Positions 28,205 to 35,891 of a stretch of DNA of 41,105 nucleotides are shown one piece after another. Under the pieces are notes generated by a model. That model worked only from the letters and a program-made list of their open reading frames with translations, was not told where the DNA came from and did not search any database. The translations under genes and the position numbers were made by a program. Source of the stretch: JBHHZM01 sp046758065 (GTDB taxonomy: Bacteria; Pseudomonadota; Alphaproteobacteria; JAAXGF01). The stretch lies in the NCBI GenBank assembly GCA_046758065.1, contig JBHHZM010000010.1, positions 1-41,105 on the forward strand, given 5' to 3'. The stretch's first letter is position 1; every line of letters starts with the position of its first letter.

Positions 28205-29254
28205 TCACGGACGCCAATTGCGCACCGTCTCCACGAGCAGCGCGACGTTATCGAGCGGCGTCCTGGGCAAAACCCCGTGCCCGAGGTTGAAGACGAAAGG
28301 CCCGGACGCCAGGGCCTCAAGAATGCGTTCAATCTCGGCACGCATCGCCACGCCCCCCGCTAGCAGACAGGCCGGATCGAGATTGCCCTGCACCGTGACT
28401 TTCGGCTGCACTACGTTCGCCGCCCAGGCGACAGGGACTGCGGTATCGAGCCCGACCGCGTCGACCCCCGTCTCCTCGGCATAGCTCTCAAGCATCAGCC
28501 CGGCACCGCGGGCAAAACCGATGACGGGAACCTCCGGACAGACCGCCCGGAAACGCGCCACGGCTGTCCTCGTCGGCTCTATCACCCAGCGCCGGAAGCC
28601 GCTTTCCGACAACACTCCCGCCCAGCTGTCGAAGAGCTGGACGACTTCGGCGCCATGATCGGCTTGTCCCACCAGACTGGCGACAATCGCTTCAACCAGG
28701 ATGTCGATCAAGCGCTGGAACCCGTCGGGGTCGCCGAACGCCCAGCGCTTGGTCGCCGCGAAGTCGCGGCTTGTTCGCCCCTCGATCATGTAGCTGGCCA
28801 GTGTCCAGGGCGCGCCGGCGAAACCGATCAGCGTCACCCCGTCGGGAAGCGTCCCGGCGACCCGTTCGACCGCCCGATAGACCGGCGCTAGCCGTTCGTC
28901 GAGCCTGGCCACGCTCAGGCCGTCGATATCGCGGGCGTTGCGCAGGGGTGTCAGTCGCGGCCCTTCGCCCTCTTCGAAGGTCAATTCGACGCCCAGCGCG
29001 TCAGGCACCACCATGATATCGGAGAACAGGATCGCCGCGTCTAGGCCAAAGCGCTTCACCGGTTGCAGCGTCGCCTCGGCAGCCAGTTCAGGCGTGTAGC
29101 AAAGATCGAGGAAACTCCCGGCCTGTTTACGCAACCGCCGGTACTCGGGCAGATAGCGCCCGGCCTGACGCATGAGCCACAGCGGCGGCGGCATCCGCGT
29201 GCCGCCGCGCAGTACGTCCAGAAGCGGTTTGTGGAAGCATGTATCAGGCGACAA
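28205..29254 (-). CDS. hemE: Uroporphyrinogen III decarboxylase
   Basis: 349 residues. WLMRQAGRYLPEYR, AAILFSDIMVVPDALG, IGFAGAPWTLASYMIEG and FNLGHGVLP are HemE signatures. It decarboxylates the four acetate side chains of uroporphyrinogen III. The only start that keeps the conserved N-terminus is a TTG at 29254; an in-frame TGA lies three codons upstream, and there is no good SD. hemE borders the proposed oriC, as in Caulobacter. Confidence 0.96.
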   Translation of the reverse strand: MSPDTCFHKPLLDVLRGGTRMPPPLWLMRQAGRYLPEYRRLRKQAGSFLDLCYTPELAAEATLQPVKRFGLDAAILFSDIMVVPDALGVELTFEEGEGPRLTPLRNARDIDGLSVARLDERLAPVYRAVERVAGTLPDGVTLIGFAGAPWTLASYMIEGRTSRDFAATKRWAFGDPDGFQRLIDILVEAIVASLVGQADHGAEVVQLFDSWAGVLSESGFRRWVIEPTRTAVARFRAVCPEVPVIGFARGAGLMLESYAEETGVDAVGLDTAVPVAWAANVVQPKVTVQGNLDPACLLAGGVAMRAEIERILEALASGPFVFNLGHGVLPRTPLDNVALLVETVRNWRP

Positions 29255-29311
29255 GGAAACTCACGATCCGGGTTCCGGAACTCTCGTTTCAATACAATTT
29301 TTTCTTTATTA

Positions 29312-29326
29312 TTAAAAGGTGGTTGA
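29312..29326. promoter_or_regulatory. CtrA-like site in the AT-rich tract
   Basis: TTAA-AAGGTGG-TTGA matches the CtrA consensus TTAA-N7-TTAA at 7 of 8 defined bases and overlaps the edge of the candidate unwinding element. Confidence 0.35.
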
Positions 29327-29414
29327 AGATGTTGGAGACCGGAAATATGGGGATTGAGAAGCATCCCGAAGGTTTTCCGGCATTGCCCGTGACAAACCAG
29401 GCGGCGCGGCGAAC

Positions 29415-29423
29415 GGTGTATAA
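29415..29423 (-). promoter_or_regulatory. DnaA box (TTATACACC)
   Basis: Minus-strand TTATACACC, one mismatch in the last position from TTATNCACA. It is the strongest DnaA box I find in the hemE-ppsR gap. Confidence 0.55.
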
Positions 29424-29668
29424 CGCGGGTATGTTTCCTGTCATACAGCGGTCCTACAGGGTTTGACGGGGTTGCTAAATTCGGGGAAAAGGCCGACAAA
29501 GCGACGGGGTAGCGGTGATTTTCCCGCGTTTCAGACGGCATCGATCCGGGTTCTCCCCAAGGGGGTTCATTCGGTACGTAATCGGCGCTTGCGGGGGCGG
29601 AATTCAGATTTGTCCCACAGAGCGGCAGTTATCCTCGCAATTCATGATGTTTCCCGGGCGCGGCTGAT

Positions 29669-30520
29669 ATGAAACGCTTTCACCTCCATCTCGTTTCCGA
29701 CGCGACCGGCGAGACCATAAACAGTGTGGCGCGCGCCGCAGTCGCCCAGTTCGCGGACATCGAGGCGGTCGAGCATTTCTGGTCCTTGGTGCGTAGCAAG
29801 CGCCAGATCGACAACGTGCTCGCAGGTATCGAAGCCAACCCGGGCGTGGTGCTGTTCACGCTCGTCGATCAGGAATTGCGCCAGCGTCTCGAAGCGGGTT
29901 GTCGGCGGCTCAACGTGCCGTCGGTGCCGCTGCTCGAACCTGTCATCAGCGTACTGAGCACTCACCTCGGCACGGAATCGCGCGGTCAGCCGGGGCGGCA
30001 ATACACGCTCGACGCCGAATATTTCACGCGCATCGACGCCATGCAGTTCGTACTCACCCACGACGATGGCCAGTCGGTCCACGATCTCGACAAGGCCGAT
30101 GTGCTGCTGCTTGGAGTCTCGCGCACATCGAAGACCCCGACCTGCTTTTACCTCGCGAACCGCGGGATAAAGGCGGCCAACGTGCCGCTCGTTCCAGGCG
30201 CCGAGCTTCCGCCCGAACTGGAGAAACTGACGACGCCGCTGGTGCTCGGTCTGACCGTTACGCCCGAACGTCTCGTCGAGATCCGGCGCAATCGCTTGCA
30301 CATGCTCAATCAGGGGGAAGAGACGGATTACGTCGACCTCGAACGCGTCACCGAGGAGGTGCTCGCTGCCCGTCGTATCTACGCACGCCATGGCTGGCCC
30401 GTGATCGACGTTACCCGGCGTTCCATCGAGGAGATCGCCGCGGCGGTTCTTCAGCACATGGCCAAGCGCGTTGGCGGCGAAGTCGTGCTCTCGACGCGGA
30501 TCCCTCCCAACGGTGCCTGA
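29669..30520 (+). CDS. ppsR: Pyruvate, phosphate dikinase regulatory protein (DUF299 family)
   Basis: 283 residues. FHLHLVSDATGETINSVARAA start and the P-loop-like GVSRTSKTP are family signatures of the bifunctional Ser/Thr kinase/Pi-dependent phosphorylase that regulates PPDK or PEP synthase. In Caulobacter the homologous gene (RP001-like) abuts the origin. ATG at 29669 without a clear SD. It is the first of five forward genes (ppsR-maf-aroE-coaE-dnaQ). Whether the target is PPDK or PpsA cannot be decided here. Confidence 0.94.
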   Translation: MKRFHLHLVSDATGETINSVARAAVAQFADIEAVEHFWSLVRSKRQIDNVLAGIEANPGVVLFTLVDQELRQRLEAGCRRLNVPSVPLLEPVISVLSTHLGTESRGQPGRQYTLDAEYFTRIDAMQFVLTHDDGQSVHDLDKADVLLLGVSRTSKTPTCFYLANRGIKAANVPLVPGAELPPELEKLTTPLVLGLTVTPERLVEIRRNRLHMLNQGEETDYVDLERVTEEVLAARRIYARHGWPVIDVTRRSIEEIAAAVLQHMAKRVGGEVVLSTRIPPNGA

Positions 30521-30569
30521 CCGGCGAAGAAAGCGAAGCTGGACATCGATGCGCAGCGAGGGCGAATTC

Positions 30570-31178
30570 ATGACGGACGGCGGCCCGACGGTGATTCTCG
30601 CTTCAAAAAGCCCCGTTCGCGCGTCGCTGCTGCACGGCGCCGGCGTAGCCTTTGCCGTCGAGGCTGCGGCGATCGACGAGCATGGCGTAAGGGATTCCTT
30701 GCGCGCTGCAGGCGCCGACACGGCGCAGACGGCCGAAGCGCTGGCCGAGCTCAAGGCGATGCGGGTTTCGCACCGTCATCCGGGCGTCTTGGTGATCGGG
30801 GCCGACCAGATACTCGATTGTGACGGCGCGTGGTTCGACAAACCGGGCGATGCCGCCACCGCCCGCCGCGACCTGCAGGCGCTGCGAGCAAAAATGCATA
30901 TGCAGATAAGTGCCGTTTGCGTCGCTCTCGACGGCACGACGCTGTGGCGTCACAACGAGCGCGCCCGCCTCGTCATGCGCGATTTCTCCGATGGGTTTCT
31001 CGAAACTTACCTCGCGGCCGCGGGCGACGAAATTCTCGAATGCGCCGGTGGCTACCGGGTCGAAGGTCTCGGTGTCCAGCTCTTCGCGCGTATCGAGGGT
31101 GATTATTTTACCATTCTCGGGCTGCCGTTGGTGCCGCTGCTCGACTTCCTGCGCGAGCGGGGCGCGATCGCGACATGA
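30570..31178 (+). CDS. maf: Maf-family nucleotide pyrophosphatase
   Basis: 202 residues from ATG 30570, chosen for GAGGG 7 nt upstream; an ATG at 30549 in frame would add seven residues. VILASKSPVRASLLHGAGV, VIGADQILDCDG and the FDKPGDAATARRDLQAL segment mark the Maf fold, which hydrolyses non-canonical or modified nucleoside triphosphates. It overlaps aroE by 4 nt (ATGA). Codons 109-111 (M-H-M) are encoded by a perfect TGCATATGCA palindrome. Confidence 0.92.
   Translation: MTDGGPTVILASKSPVRASLLHGAGVAFAVEAAAIDEHGVRDSLRAAGADTAQTAEALAELKAMRVSHRHPGVLVIGADQILDCDGAWFDKPGDAATARRDLQALRAKMHMQISAVCVALDGTTLWRHNERARLVMRDFSDGFLETYLAAAGDEILECAGGYRVEGLGVQLFARIEGDYFTILGLPLVPLLDFLRERGAIAT
30895..30904. promoter_or_regulatory. 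TGCATATGCA palindrome, site 5 (inside maf)
   Basis: Third perfect copy of the decamer, in the maf coding region, flanked by AAAA on the left. Family members usually have a different residue pair here, so the codons are not forced by the protein. Confidence 0.3.
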
Positions 31179-32023
31179 TCCTCAGTGGAACTGCCCGGAT
31201 TGCCGGAATCATGGGCGCGCCGGTGCGCCATTCGCGTTCGCCGCGTCTGCACGGCTACTGGCTTGAGCGTTACGGCATCGACGGCGCTTATCTGCCGCTC
31301 GCGGTCGCGCCCGAGGACCTCGCGGCCGCTCTGCACGCGCTGCCGAAACTCGGGTTTTCGGGCGTCAACCTTACCGTGCCGCACAAGGAGGCGGCGCTTC
31401 GCTATATGAGCGAGCTGACCGCAACCGCGCAGCGCATCGGCGCGGTCAACACCGTCGTTGTCGGGGCCGACGGCCGGCTCGCAGGCGACAACACCGACGC
31501 CTTTGGGTTTATCGAGAACCTGCGTGAGACTGCACCTAGATGGCGCGCCGATGCGGGCCCGGCGGTCGTGCTCGGCGCGGGAGGGGCGGCGCGGGCCGTC
31601 GCGGTCGCGCTCGCCGACGCCGGCGTCGGTGAACTGCGGGTCGTCAACCGCACGATGGCGCGCGCCGAGACGCTGGCAACGGACCTCGGCGGTCCGCTGA
31701 CCGCACAGCCGTGGGAAGCGCGCAACACCGCGCTCGACGGCGCCCGTTTGCTGGTCAACGCCACCAGTCTGGGGATGGCCGGTCAGCCGGTGCTCGATAT
31801 CGATCTCGCTGGTCTCGCCGGCGACGCGGTGGTCGCCGATATCGTTTATGTTCCGCTCACCACCGCGCTGCTCGCCGCCGCGACGGAACGCGGGCTCGCA
31901 ACGGTCGATGGACTCGGCATGCTGCTGCACCAAGCGCGGCCGGGCTTCGCCGCGTGGTTCGGCGTCGAGCCCGCAGTGACGGCGGAGCTGCGCGCCTTCA
32001 TGCGCGCCGATCTCGGAGCCTGA
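31175..32023 (+). CDS. aroE: Shikimate dehydrogenase
   Basis: 282 residues. GAPVRHSRSPRLHGYWLE, NLTVPHKEAAL (catalytic Lys), GDNTDAFGF (catalytic Asp) and the NADP-binding VVLGAGGAARAVAVAL are all present. It reduces 3-dehydroshikimate in aromatic amino acid biosynthesis. Start overlaps the maf stop by 4 nt; coaE follows after 7 nt. Confidence 0.97.
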   Translation: MILSGTARIAGIMGAPVRHSRSPRLHGYWLERYGIDGAYLPLAVAPEDLAAALHALPKLGFSGVNLTVPHKEAALRYMSELTATAQRIGAVNTVVVGADGRLAGDNTDAFGFIENLRETAPRWRADAGPAVVLGAGGAARAVAVALADAGVGELRVVNRTMARAETLATDLGGPLTAQPWEARNTALDGARLLVNATSLGMAGQPVLDIDLAGLAGDAVVADIVYVPLTTALLAAATERGLATVDGLGMLLHQARPGFAAWFGVEPAVTAELRAFMRADLGA

Positions 32024-32030
32024 CGCCGCC

Positions 32031-32684
32031 ATGGTCGTGCTCGGGCTCACCGGCTCCATCGGCATGGGCAAGAGCGTCGCCGCGGAGATGTTCGCGCGCG
32101 AAGGCGCTGCCGTCTTCGACGCCGACGCCGCGGTGCATCTGCTAATCGGCCCCGGCGGCGCGGCGGTGGCGGATGTCGAGGCGGCGTTTCCGGGCAGCGC
32201 GCGGTTGTCGCCGATGGGTCGCGAGATCGACCGTGCGACGCTCGCCGAACGGGTTCTCAGTGACGCCGGGGCGACCGCCCGCCTCGAAACGGTGCTTCAC
32301 CCTCGGGTGCGCGAAGCCGAAAGGCGTTTCCTGAGCGCCGCCCGACGGCGTCGCCAGCGGCTCGCCGTGCTCGATATCCCGCTCCTGTTCGAGACCGGAG
32401 GCGAGCGGCGCTGCGACGCGGTCGCCGTGGTGTTTGCGCCCGCCTTTCTCCAGGCCCGGCGGGTGCTCGCGCGGCCCGGCATGACGCCCGAACGGCTCGC
32501 CGCGGTGCGCGCACGGCAGATGGCCGATTGCGAGAAGCTGCGACGCGCCGATTTCGTCATCTCCACGGGGCTCGGTCGCGCGGCGACCTTGCGTCGCGTC
32601 CGTCGGATCGTCAGTATGCTCATCGAGTATCCCGACTGCGGACCGCCCGGCTGGACCCACCCGCCGACCCCGGCGGCGGCGTAG
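32031..32684 (+). CDS. coaE: Dephospho-CoA kinase
   Basis: 217 residues. P-loop GLTGSIGMGKSVAAEMF, the DADAAVHLL segment, and VLDIPLLFETGGERRCD are CoaE signatures; last step of coenzyme A synthesis. The C-terminal tail is Pro/Ala-rich. It lies 7 nt after aroE and 23 nt before dnaQ. Confidence 0.96.
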   Translation: MVVLGLTGSIGMGKSVAAEMFAREGAAVFDADAAVHLLIGPGGAAVADVEAAFPGSARLSPMGREIDRATLAERVLSDAGATARLETVLHPRVREAERRFLSAARRRRQRLAVLDIPLLFETGGERRCDAVAVVFAPAFLQARRVLARPGMTPERLAAVRARQMADCEKLRRADFVISTGLGRAATLRRVRRIVSMLIEYPDCGPPGWTHPPTPAAA

Positions 32685-32707
32685 CCAAGGATGAAGGAGA
32701 GCGCGCG

Positions 32708-33382
32708 GTGCGTGAGATCGTCGTCGATACCGAGACCACGGGGCTCGACCCCCAAGCCGGCGACCGGGTCGTCGAGATCGGCTGCGTCGAACTCGCCAAT
32801 CACCTGCCGACGGGACGCGAATTCCAGGTCTATCTCAACCCCGAACGCGACATACCGCCCGCGGCTCAGGCCATACACGGCCTCTCGCTGGAGTTTCTGA
32901 TTTCGAAACCCCGTTTCGCCGAGATTGCCGATTCCTTTCTCGAATTCGTCGGCGACGCCCCGCTGATCATGCACAACGCCGAATTCGATCGCGGCTTTCT
33001 CAACGCCGAGCTGGAACGTATCGGCCGCGCCCCGTTGCCGGCGTCGCAGGTCGTCGATACGGTGCAGATCGCGCGCCGCAAACACCCGGGCGCACCGGCG
33101 AATCTCGACGCCCTTTGCCGGCGCTTCGACATCGATACCGCCAGGCGCACCCGGCATGGCGCGCTGCTCGACGCCCAGCTCCTCGCCGAAGTCTATCTGC
33201 ACCTGCGCGGCGGCCGCCAGCCGGGTCTCGCGCTTGCCAGCAGCGGCGCGAGCGCGACCGCCGCCGCCGGGAAACCGCGCGCCCGCAACCGCGCGCCGCG
33301 TCCGCACACACCGAGCGACGACGAGCGCGCCGCGCACGCCGCTTTCGTCGAAGGTCTTTCCGATCCGATCTGGCGGCGCTGA
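32708..33382 (+). CDS. dnaQ: DNA polymerase III epsilon subunit (3'-5' exonuclease)
   Basis: 224 residues from GTG 32708, preceded by AAGGAGA. Exo I D7-T-E9 (VDTETTGLD), Exo II HNAEFDRGFL and Exo III RHGALLDAQLLAEVY define the DEDDh proofreading exonuclease. A C-terminal Ala/Arg/Pro linker and a short tail follow, as in proteobacterial DnaQ that binds the alpha subunit. Convergent with secB after only 4 bp, with no terminator hairpin visible. Confidence 0.96.
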   Translation: MREIVVDTETTGLDPQAGDRVVEIGCVELANHLPTGREFQVYLNPERDIPPAAQAIHGLSLEFLISKPRFAEIADSFLEFVGDAPLIMHNAEFDRGFLNAELERIGRAPLPASQVVDTVQIARRKHPGAPANLDALCRRFDIDTARRTRHGALLDAQLLAEVYLHLRGGRQPGLALASSGASATAAAGKPRARNRAPRPHTPSDDERAAHAAFVEGLSDPIWRR

Positions 33383-33386
33383 CGAT

Positions 33387-33896
33387 TCAGCCGCCGTTGC
33401 CGGCTGCGGCGCCCTCGTTGCGCCGGTGGTAAAGCCCGAGAAAATCGACGGGCGCCAGCATGAGAGGCGTAAATCCGCCGTCGCGCACCGCATCGGCGAC
33501 GATCCGTCGGGCGAAGGGAAACAGCATGCGCGGACATTCGACCATGACGGCGATGTCGCGCAAACGCTCGTCTATGCCGGCCAGGTTGAAGACGCCGCCG
33601 TAGGCGAGTTCGACGATGAACGCGACCTCGCCATCCTGGGTGGCCTTGACGTCGAACTCGATCACGACCTCGTAATTGTCGCTGCCGAGCGCGCGGGTCT
33701 TGAGCTGGATGGCGACCTCGCCGTGGGGCTGGGCATTCTCCTGGATCAGACTCTCCGGCGCGCGCGGATTCTCGAACGAGAGATCCTTGGTGTACTGGGT
33801 GACGATCGAGATCGACCGCGGCGCGACCTCGCCCGGTTCCGCGCCCGGCTCCGCGTCCATCCGGGTGTCTTCCCGGGACTCCGTTTCGCTGGCCAT
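33387..33896 (-). CDS. secB: Protein-export chaperone SecB
   Basis: 169 residues from ATG 33896 with AGGAG at good spacing. After an acidic, disordered N-terminus of about 30 residues, ISIVTQYTKDLSFENPRAPESL and the later GLYHRR match SecB. It keeps precursor proteins unfolded for SecA. dnaQ-secB adjacency is conserved in alphaproteobacteria. Confidence 0.96.
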   Translation of the reverse strand: MASETESREDTRMDAEPGAEPGEVAPRSISIVTQYTKDLSFENPRAPESLIQENAQPHGEVAIQLKTRALGSDNYEVVIEFDVKATQDGEVAFIVELAYGGVFNLAGIDERLRDIAVMVECPRMLFPFARRIVADAVRDGGFTPLMLAPVDFLGLYHRRNEGAAAGNGG

Positions 33897-34015
33897 GGCT
33901 CGATCTCCTGATTGCGGGCTGCGGCAGTGGCTAACATGGACCGCAGTGGGGCACAAGCCCCGCGCCGCCCGGTTGGATACCGCAGACGCGCCCGACGCCC
34001 GGTGGCTTCGGGACG

Positions 34016-34537
34016 CTAAGTCGGGTCGAAAGGCAGGAGTTCGCCATTGTGCGCCGTGCGTCCGGTGAGCGCGAGGATGAAGCCCCAGTGGCTGATCACG
34101 AGCACGTCGCGCCAATCGCGCCAGGTTCCGGCGAGCCGGCGGAAACGCACGCAACGCGCCGCAACATCGTCGTCGGTTTCGATGGCGCTGGTCCACCACT
34201 GCTCCTCGAGGTGGTCGAAGTCCAGCCGCGGCCAGGACGCCGTGAGAACGCTGCGCGGCGTACCGGTGTCGCAGGTGAAAACGCGACGTTCGCGCACCAG
34301 CGGCTCGACCGTGACCGCGAGATCGAGTGTCGTGGCAACGATCTCGGCGGTCTCGAGCGCCCTTCGGTACGGGCTCGTCACCACCCGCCGGACCGGGTGA
34401 GCGGCGAGCGTCCGGGCCGCCGCCCGCGCCTGCCGGCGCCCGGTCTCGGTCAGCCGCGGATCGGTAATGCCGGGGTCGGCGCCGGTCGCGTTGTAGACCA
34501 CGTTGAACTCCGATTCGGCGTGGCGCATCAGAATCAT
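34016..34537 (-). CDS. Histidine phosphatase (phosphoglycerate mutase-like)
   Basis: 173 residues. Catalytic LMRHAES at the N-terminus, TSPYRRALETAEIVA and the second His in VISHWGF place it in the histidine phosphatase superfamily; the RHAE variant instead of RHGE is common in SixA/PGM-like members. Substrate unknown. ATG 34537 overlaps the fxsA stop by 4 nt. Confidence 0.9.
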   Translation of the reverse strand: MILMRHAESEFNVVYNATGADPGITDPRLTETGRRQARAAARTLAAHPVRRVVTSPYRRALETAEIVATTLDLAVTVEPLVRERRVFTCDTGTPRSVLTASWPRLDFDHLEEQWWTSAIETDDDVAARCVRFRRLAGTWRDWRDVLVISHWGFILALTGRTAHNGELLPFDPT

Positions 34538-35034
34538 GGCCCGTCGCCCCGCGGACGTCCGAGCCGCGGATCGGGGGGGCCGTCGCCCTCTTCGCCTTCT
34601 TCCACGACCACCGTGAACTCGCCGTCGATCACGCCGTCGCGTCGCGGGTGTCGCGCGGTCTCCACGGTCACCCGTCCGTGCGCCGCAAGGCGCCGCAGCG
34701 CCCAGCGTTGCAGAGGATGGCGGAGACCGGGAATCAGCAGAAGCGCGCCGAAGGCGTCGGTGACGAAGCCGGGCGTGAGCAGCAGGGCGCCTGCGATCAG
34801 AAGGCAAACGCCGTCGAGCACCTGCTGCACCGGCATGTTGCCGTTCTCGATCGTCTCGCGGGCGCTCGCCAGGGTCGCGAGGCCCTGCTGGCGCAGCAGC
34901 GCGGTGCCGATCAGCGCGGTCAGCACGATGAGCCCGAGGGTCGACCACAGCCCGATGCGACCGCCGACTTCGACGAAGACGCCGATCTCGACAATGGGGA
35001 CGCCGATCAGCGCGAGAAAAATTGCCAAACCCAT
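34534..35034 (-). CDS. fxsA: FxsA-family membrane protein
   Basis: 166 residues. Three hydrophobic helices (LAIFLALIGVPIVEIGVFV, TLGLIVLTALIGTALLRQQG, DGVCLLIAGALLLTPGFVTDAFG) with the family-specific ALLLTPGFVTDA motif. FxsA is an inner-membrane protein associated with phage F exclusion and membrane integrity; its molecular role is not settled. The C-terminal tail is acidic. Divergent from the Tim44-domain gene. Confidence 0.92.
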   Translation of the reverse strand: MGLAIFLALIGVPIVEIGVFVEVGGRIGLWSTLGLIVLTALIGTALLRQQGLATLASARETIENGNMPVQQVLDGVCLLIAGALLLTPGFVTDAFGALLLIPGLRHPLQRWALRRLAAHGRVTVETARHPRRDGVIDGEFTVVVEEGEEGDGPPDPRLGRPRGDGP

Positions 35035-35210
35035 GCTTGCGCTCTTTTTGGTCCGAGCATATCTAGAGTTTACAGACGCATCGCGCCCTGCCGATACGGA
35101 GACTCGACCCGCGGGCGCACAGCCTCTACTCTGTTGGCGGTCTCGAGGGGTGTTTACCCGCGAGGACCGCATCGCGAACGGGACTGCGGCGACTGCGCCG
35201 GGACAGGTTG

Positions 35211-35891
35211 ATGAACGACGGCTTCCCTTTCGATATCATACTTCTGGCCATGCTCGCAGCCTTCATCTTGCTACGGCTGAGGAGCGTGCTCGGCCGTCGC
35301 ACCGGCCACGAACGACGGCCGCCCAATCCGCTCGCCCGCCGGCAGTCCGACGAAACCGCCGACAAGGTGATCCGCTTGCCGGACGCCGACGCGGCGGCGC
35401 GGGCCAACGGCGAGGATTTCGCCGATGTCGGCGACTCGGCGCTCGCGGCCGGCCTCACCCAGATCAAGCTCGCCGACCAGAACTTCACGCGCAAGGCTTT
35501 CCTCGAGGGCGCCCGCGCGGCGTTTGAGGACATCATCGGCGCGTATGCCGCAGGCGACACCAAGGCGCTCAGGCCGCTGCTCGCCGATGACGTCTACGAT
35601 CCCTTCGCGCGGGCCATCGGCGAGCGCGAGAAGGCCGGCCACAGCCTCGAAACCGTCGTCGTCTCGATGGACGAAAGCGAGATCATCGAGGCCGGCATGA
35701 ACGGACGGACGGCCTTCGTGACCGTGCGCTTCGTCACCAACCAGGTCAACGTTACCCGCGATTCGGAGGGCAACGTCGTCGACGGCGATCCCGGCGAGTC
35801 GCTCGAGGTGACCGACGTCTGGACCTTCGAGCGCAACACCCGCTCGCGCAATCCCAACTGGAAACTGGTCGCGACCCGCAGTCCGAGCTGA
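35211..35891 (+). CDS. Tim44-like (TimA) domain protein
   Basis: 226 residues from ATG 35211; a TTG three bases earlier is less likely. An N-terminal membrane helix (FDIILLAMLAAFILLRL), a charged linker, then a Tim44-like NTF2-fold domain (KAFLEGARAAFEDIIGAYAAGDTKALRPLLADDVYD ... VTDVWTFERN). These are bacterial relatives of mitochondrial Tim44, bound to the inner membrane. Stop overlaps the start of mltA by 1 nt. Confidence 0.92.
   Translation: MNDGFPFDIILLAMLAAFILLRLRSVLGRRTGHERRPPNPLARRQSDETADKVIRLPDADAAARANGEDFADVGDSALAAGLTQIKLADQNFTRKAFLEGARAAFEDIIGAYAAGDTKALRPLLADDVYDPFARAIGEREKAGHSLETVVVSMDESEIIEAGMNGRTAFVTVRFVTNQVNVTRDSEGNVVDGDPGESLEVTDVWTFERNTRSRNPNWKLVATRSPS

Larger units (their letters stand above)
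29255..29668. other. oriC: Probable chromosomal replication origin (oriC)
   Basis: A 414-bp gap between divergently transcribed hemE and ppsR, the position of the mapped origin in Caulobacter and Rickettsia. It contains the most AT-rich tract of the window (29291-29330, about 20% GC; candidate unwinding element), a near-consensus DnaA box TTATACACC on the minus strand (29415-29423, 8 of 9 to TTATNCACA), weaker boxes such as TTATCCTCG (29629-29637), and a CtrA-like TTAA-N7-TTGA (29312-29326). Genes on both sides are transcribed outward and parS/parAB are about 13 kb away. Sequence and synteny only. Confidence 0.72.

Noticed and set aside
29239..29466. A 75-codon forward frame in the hemE-ppsR gap
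   Set aside because: It overlaps the hemE start region, has no SD and no family resemblance; the FFFIIK stretch is simply the AT-rich tract translated.
29610..29620. TTGTCCCACA as a second DnaA box
   Set aside because: Only 6 of 9 positions match in the best alignment; not counted as a box.
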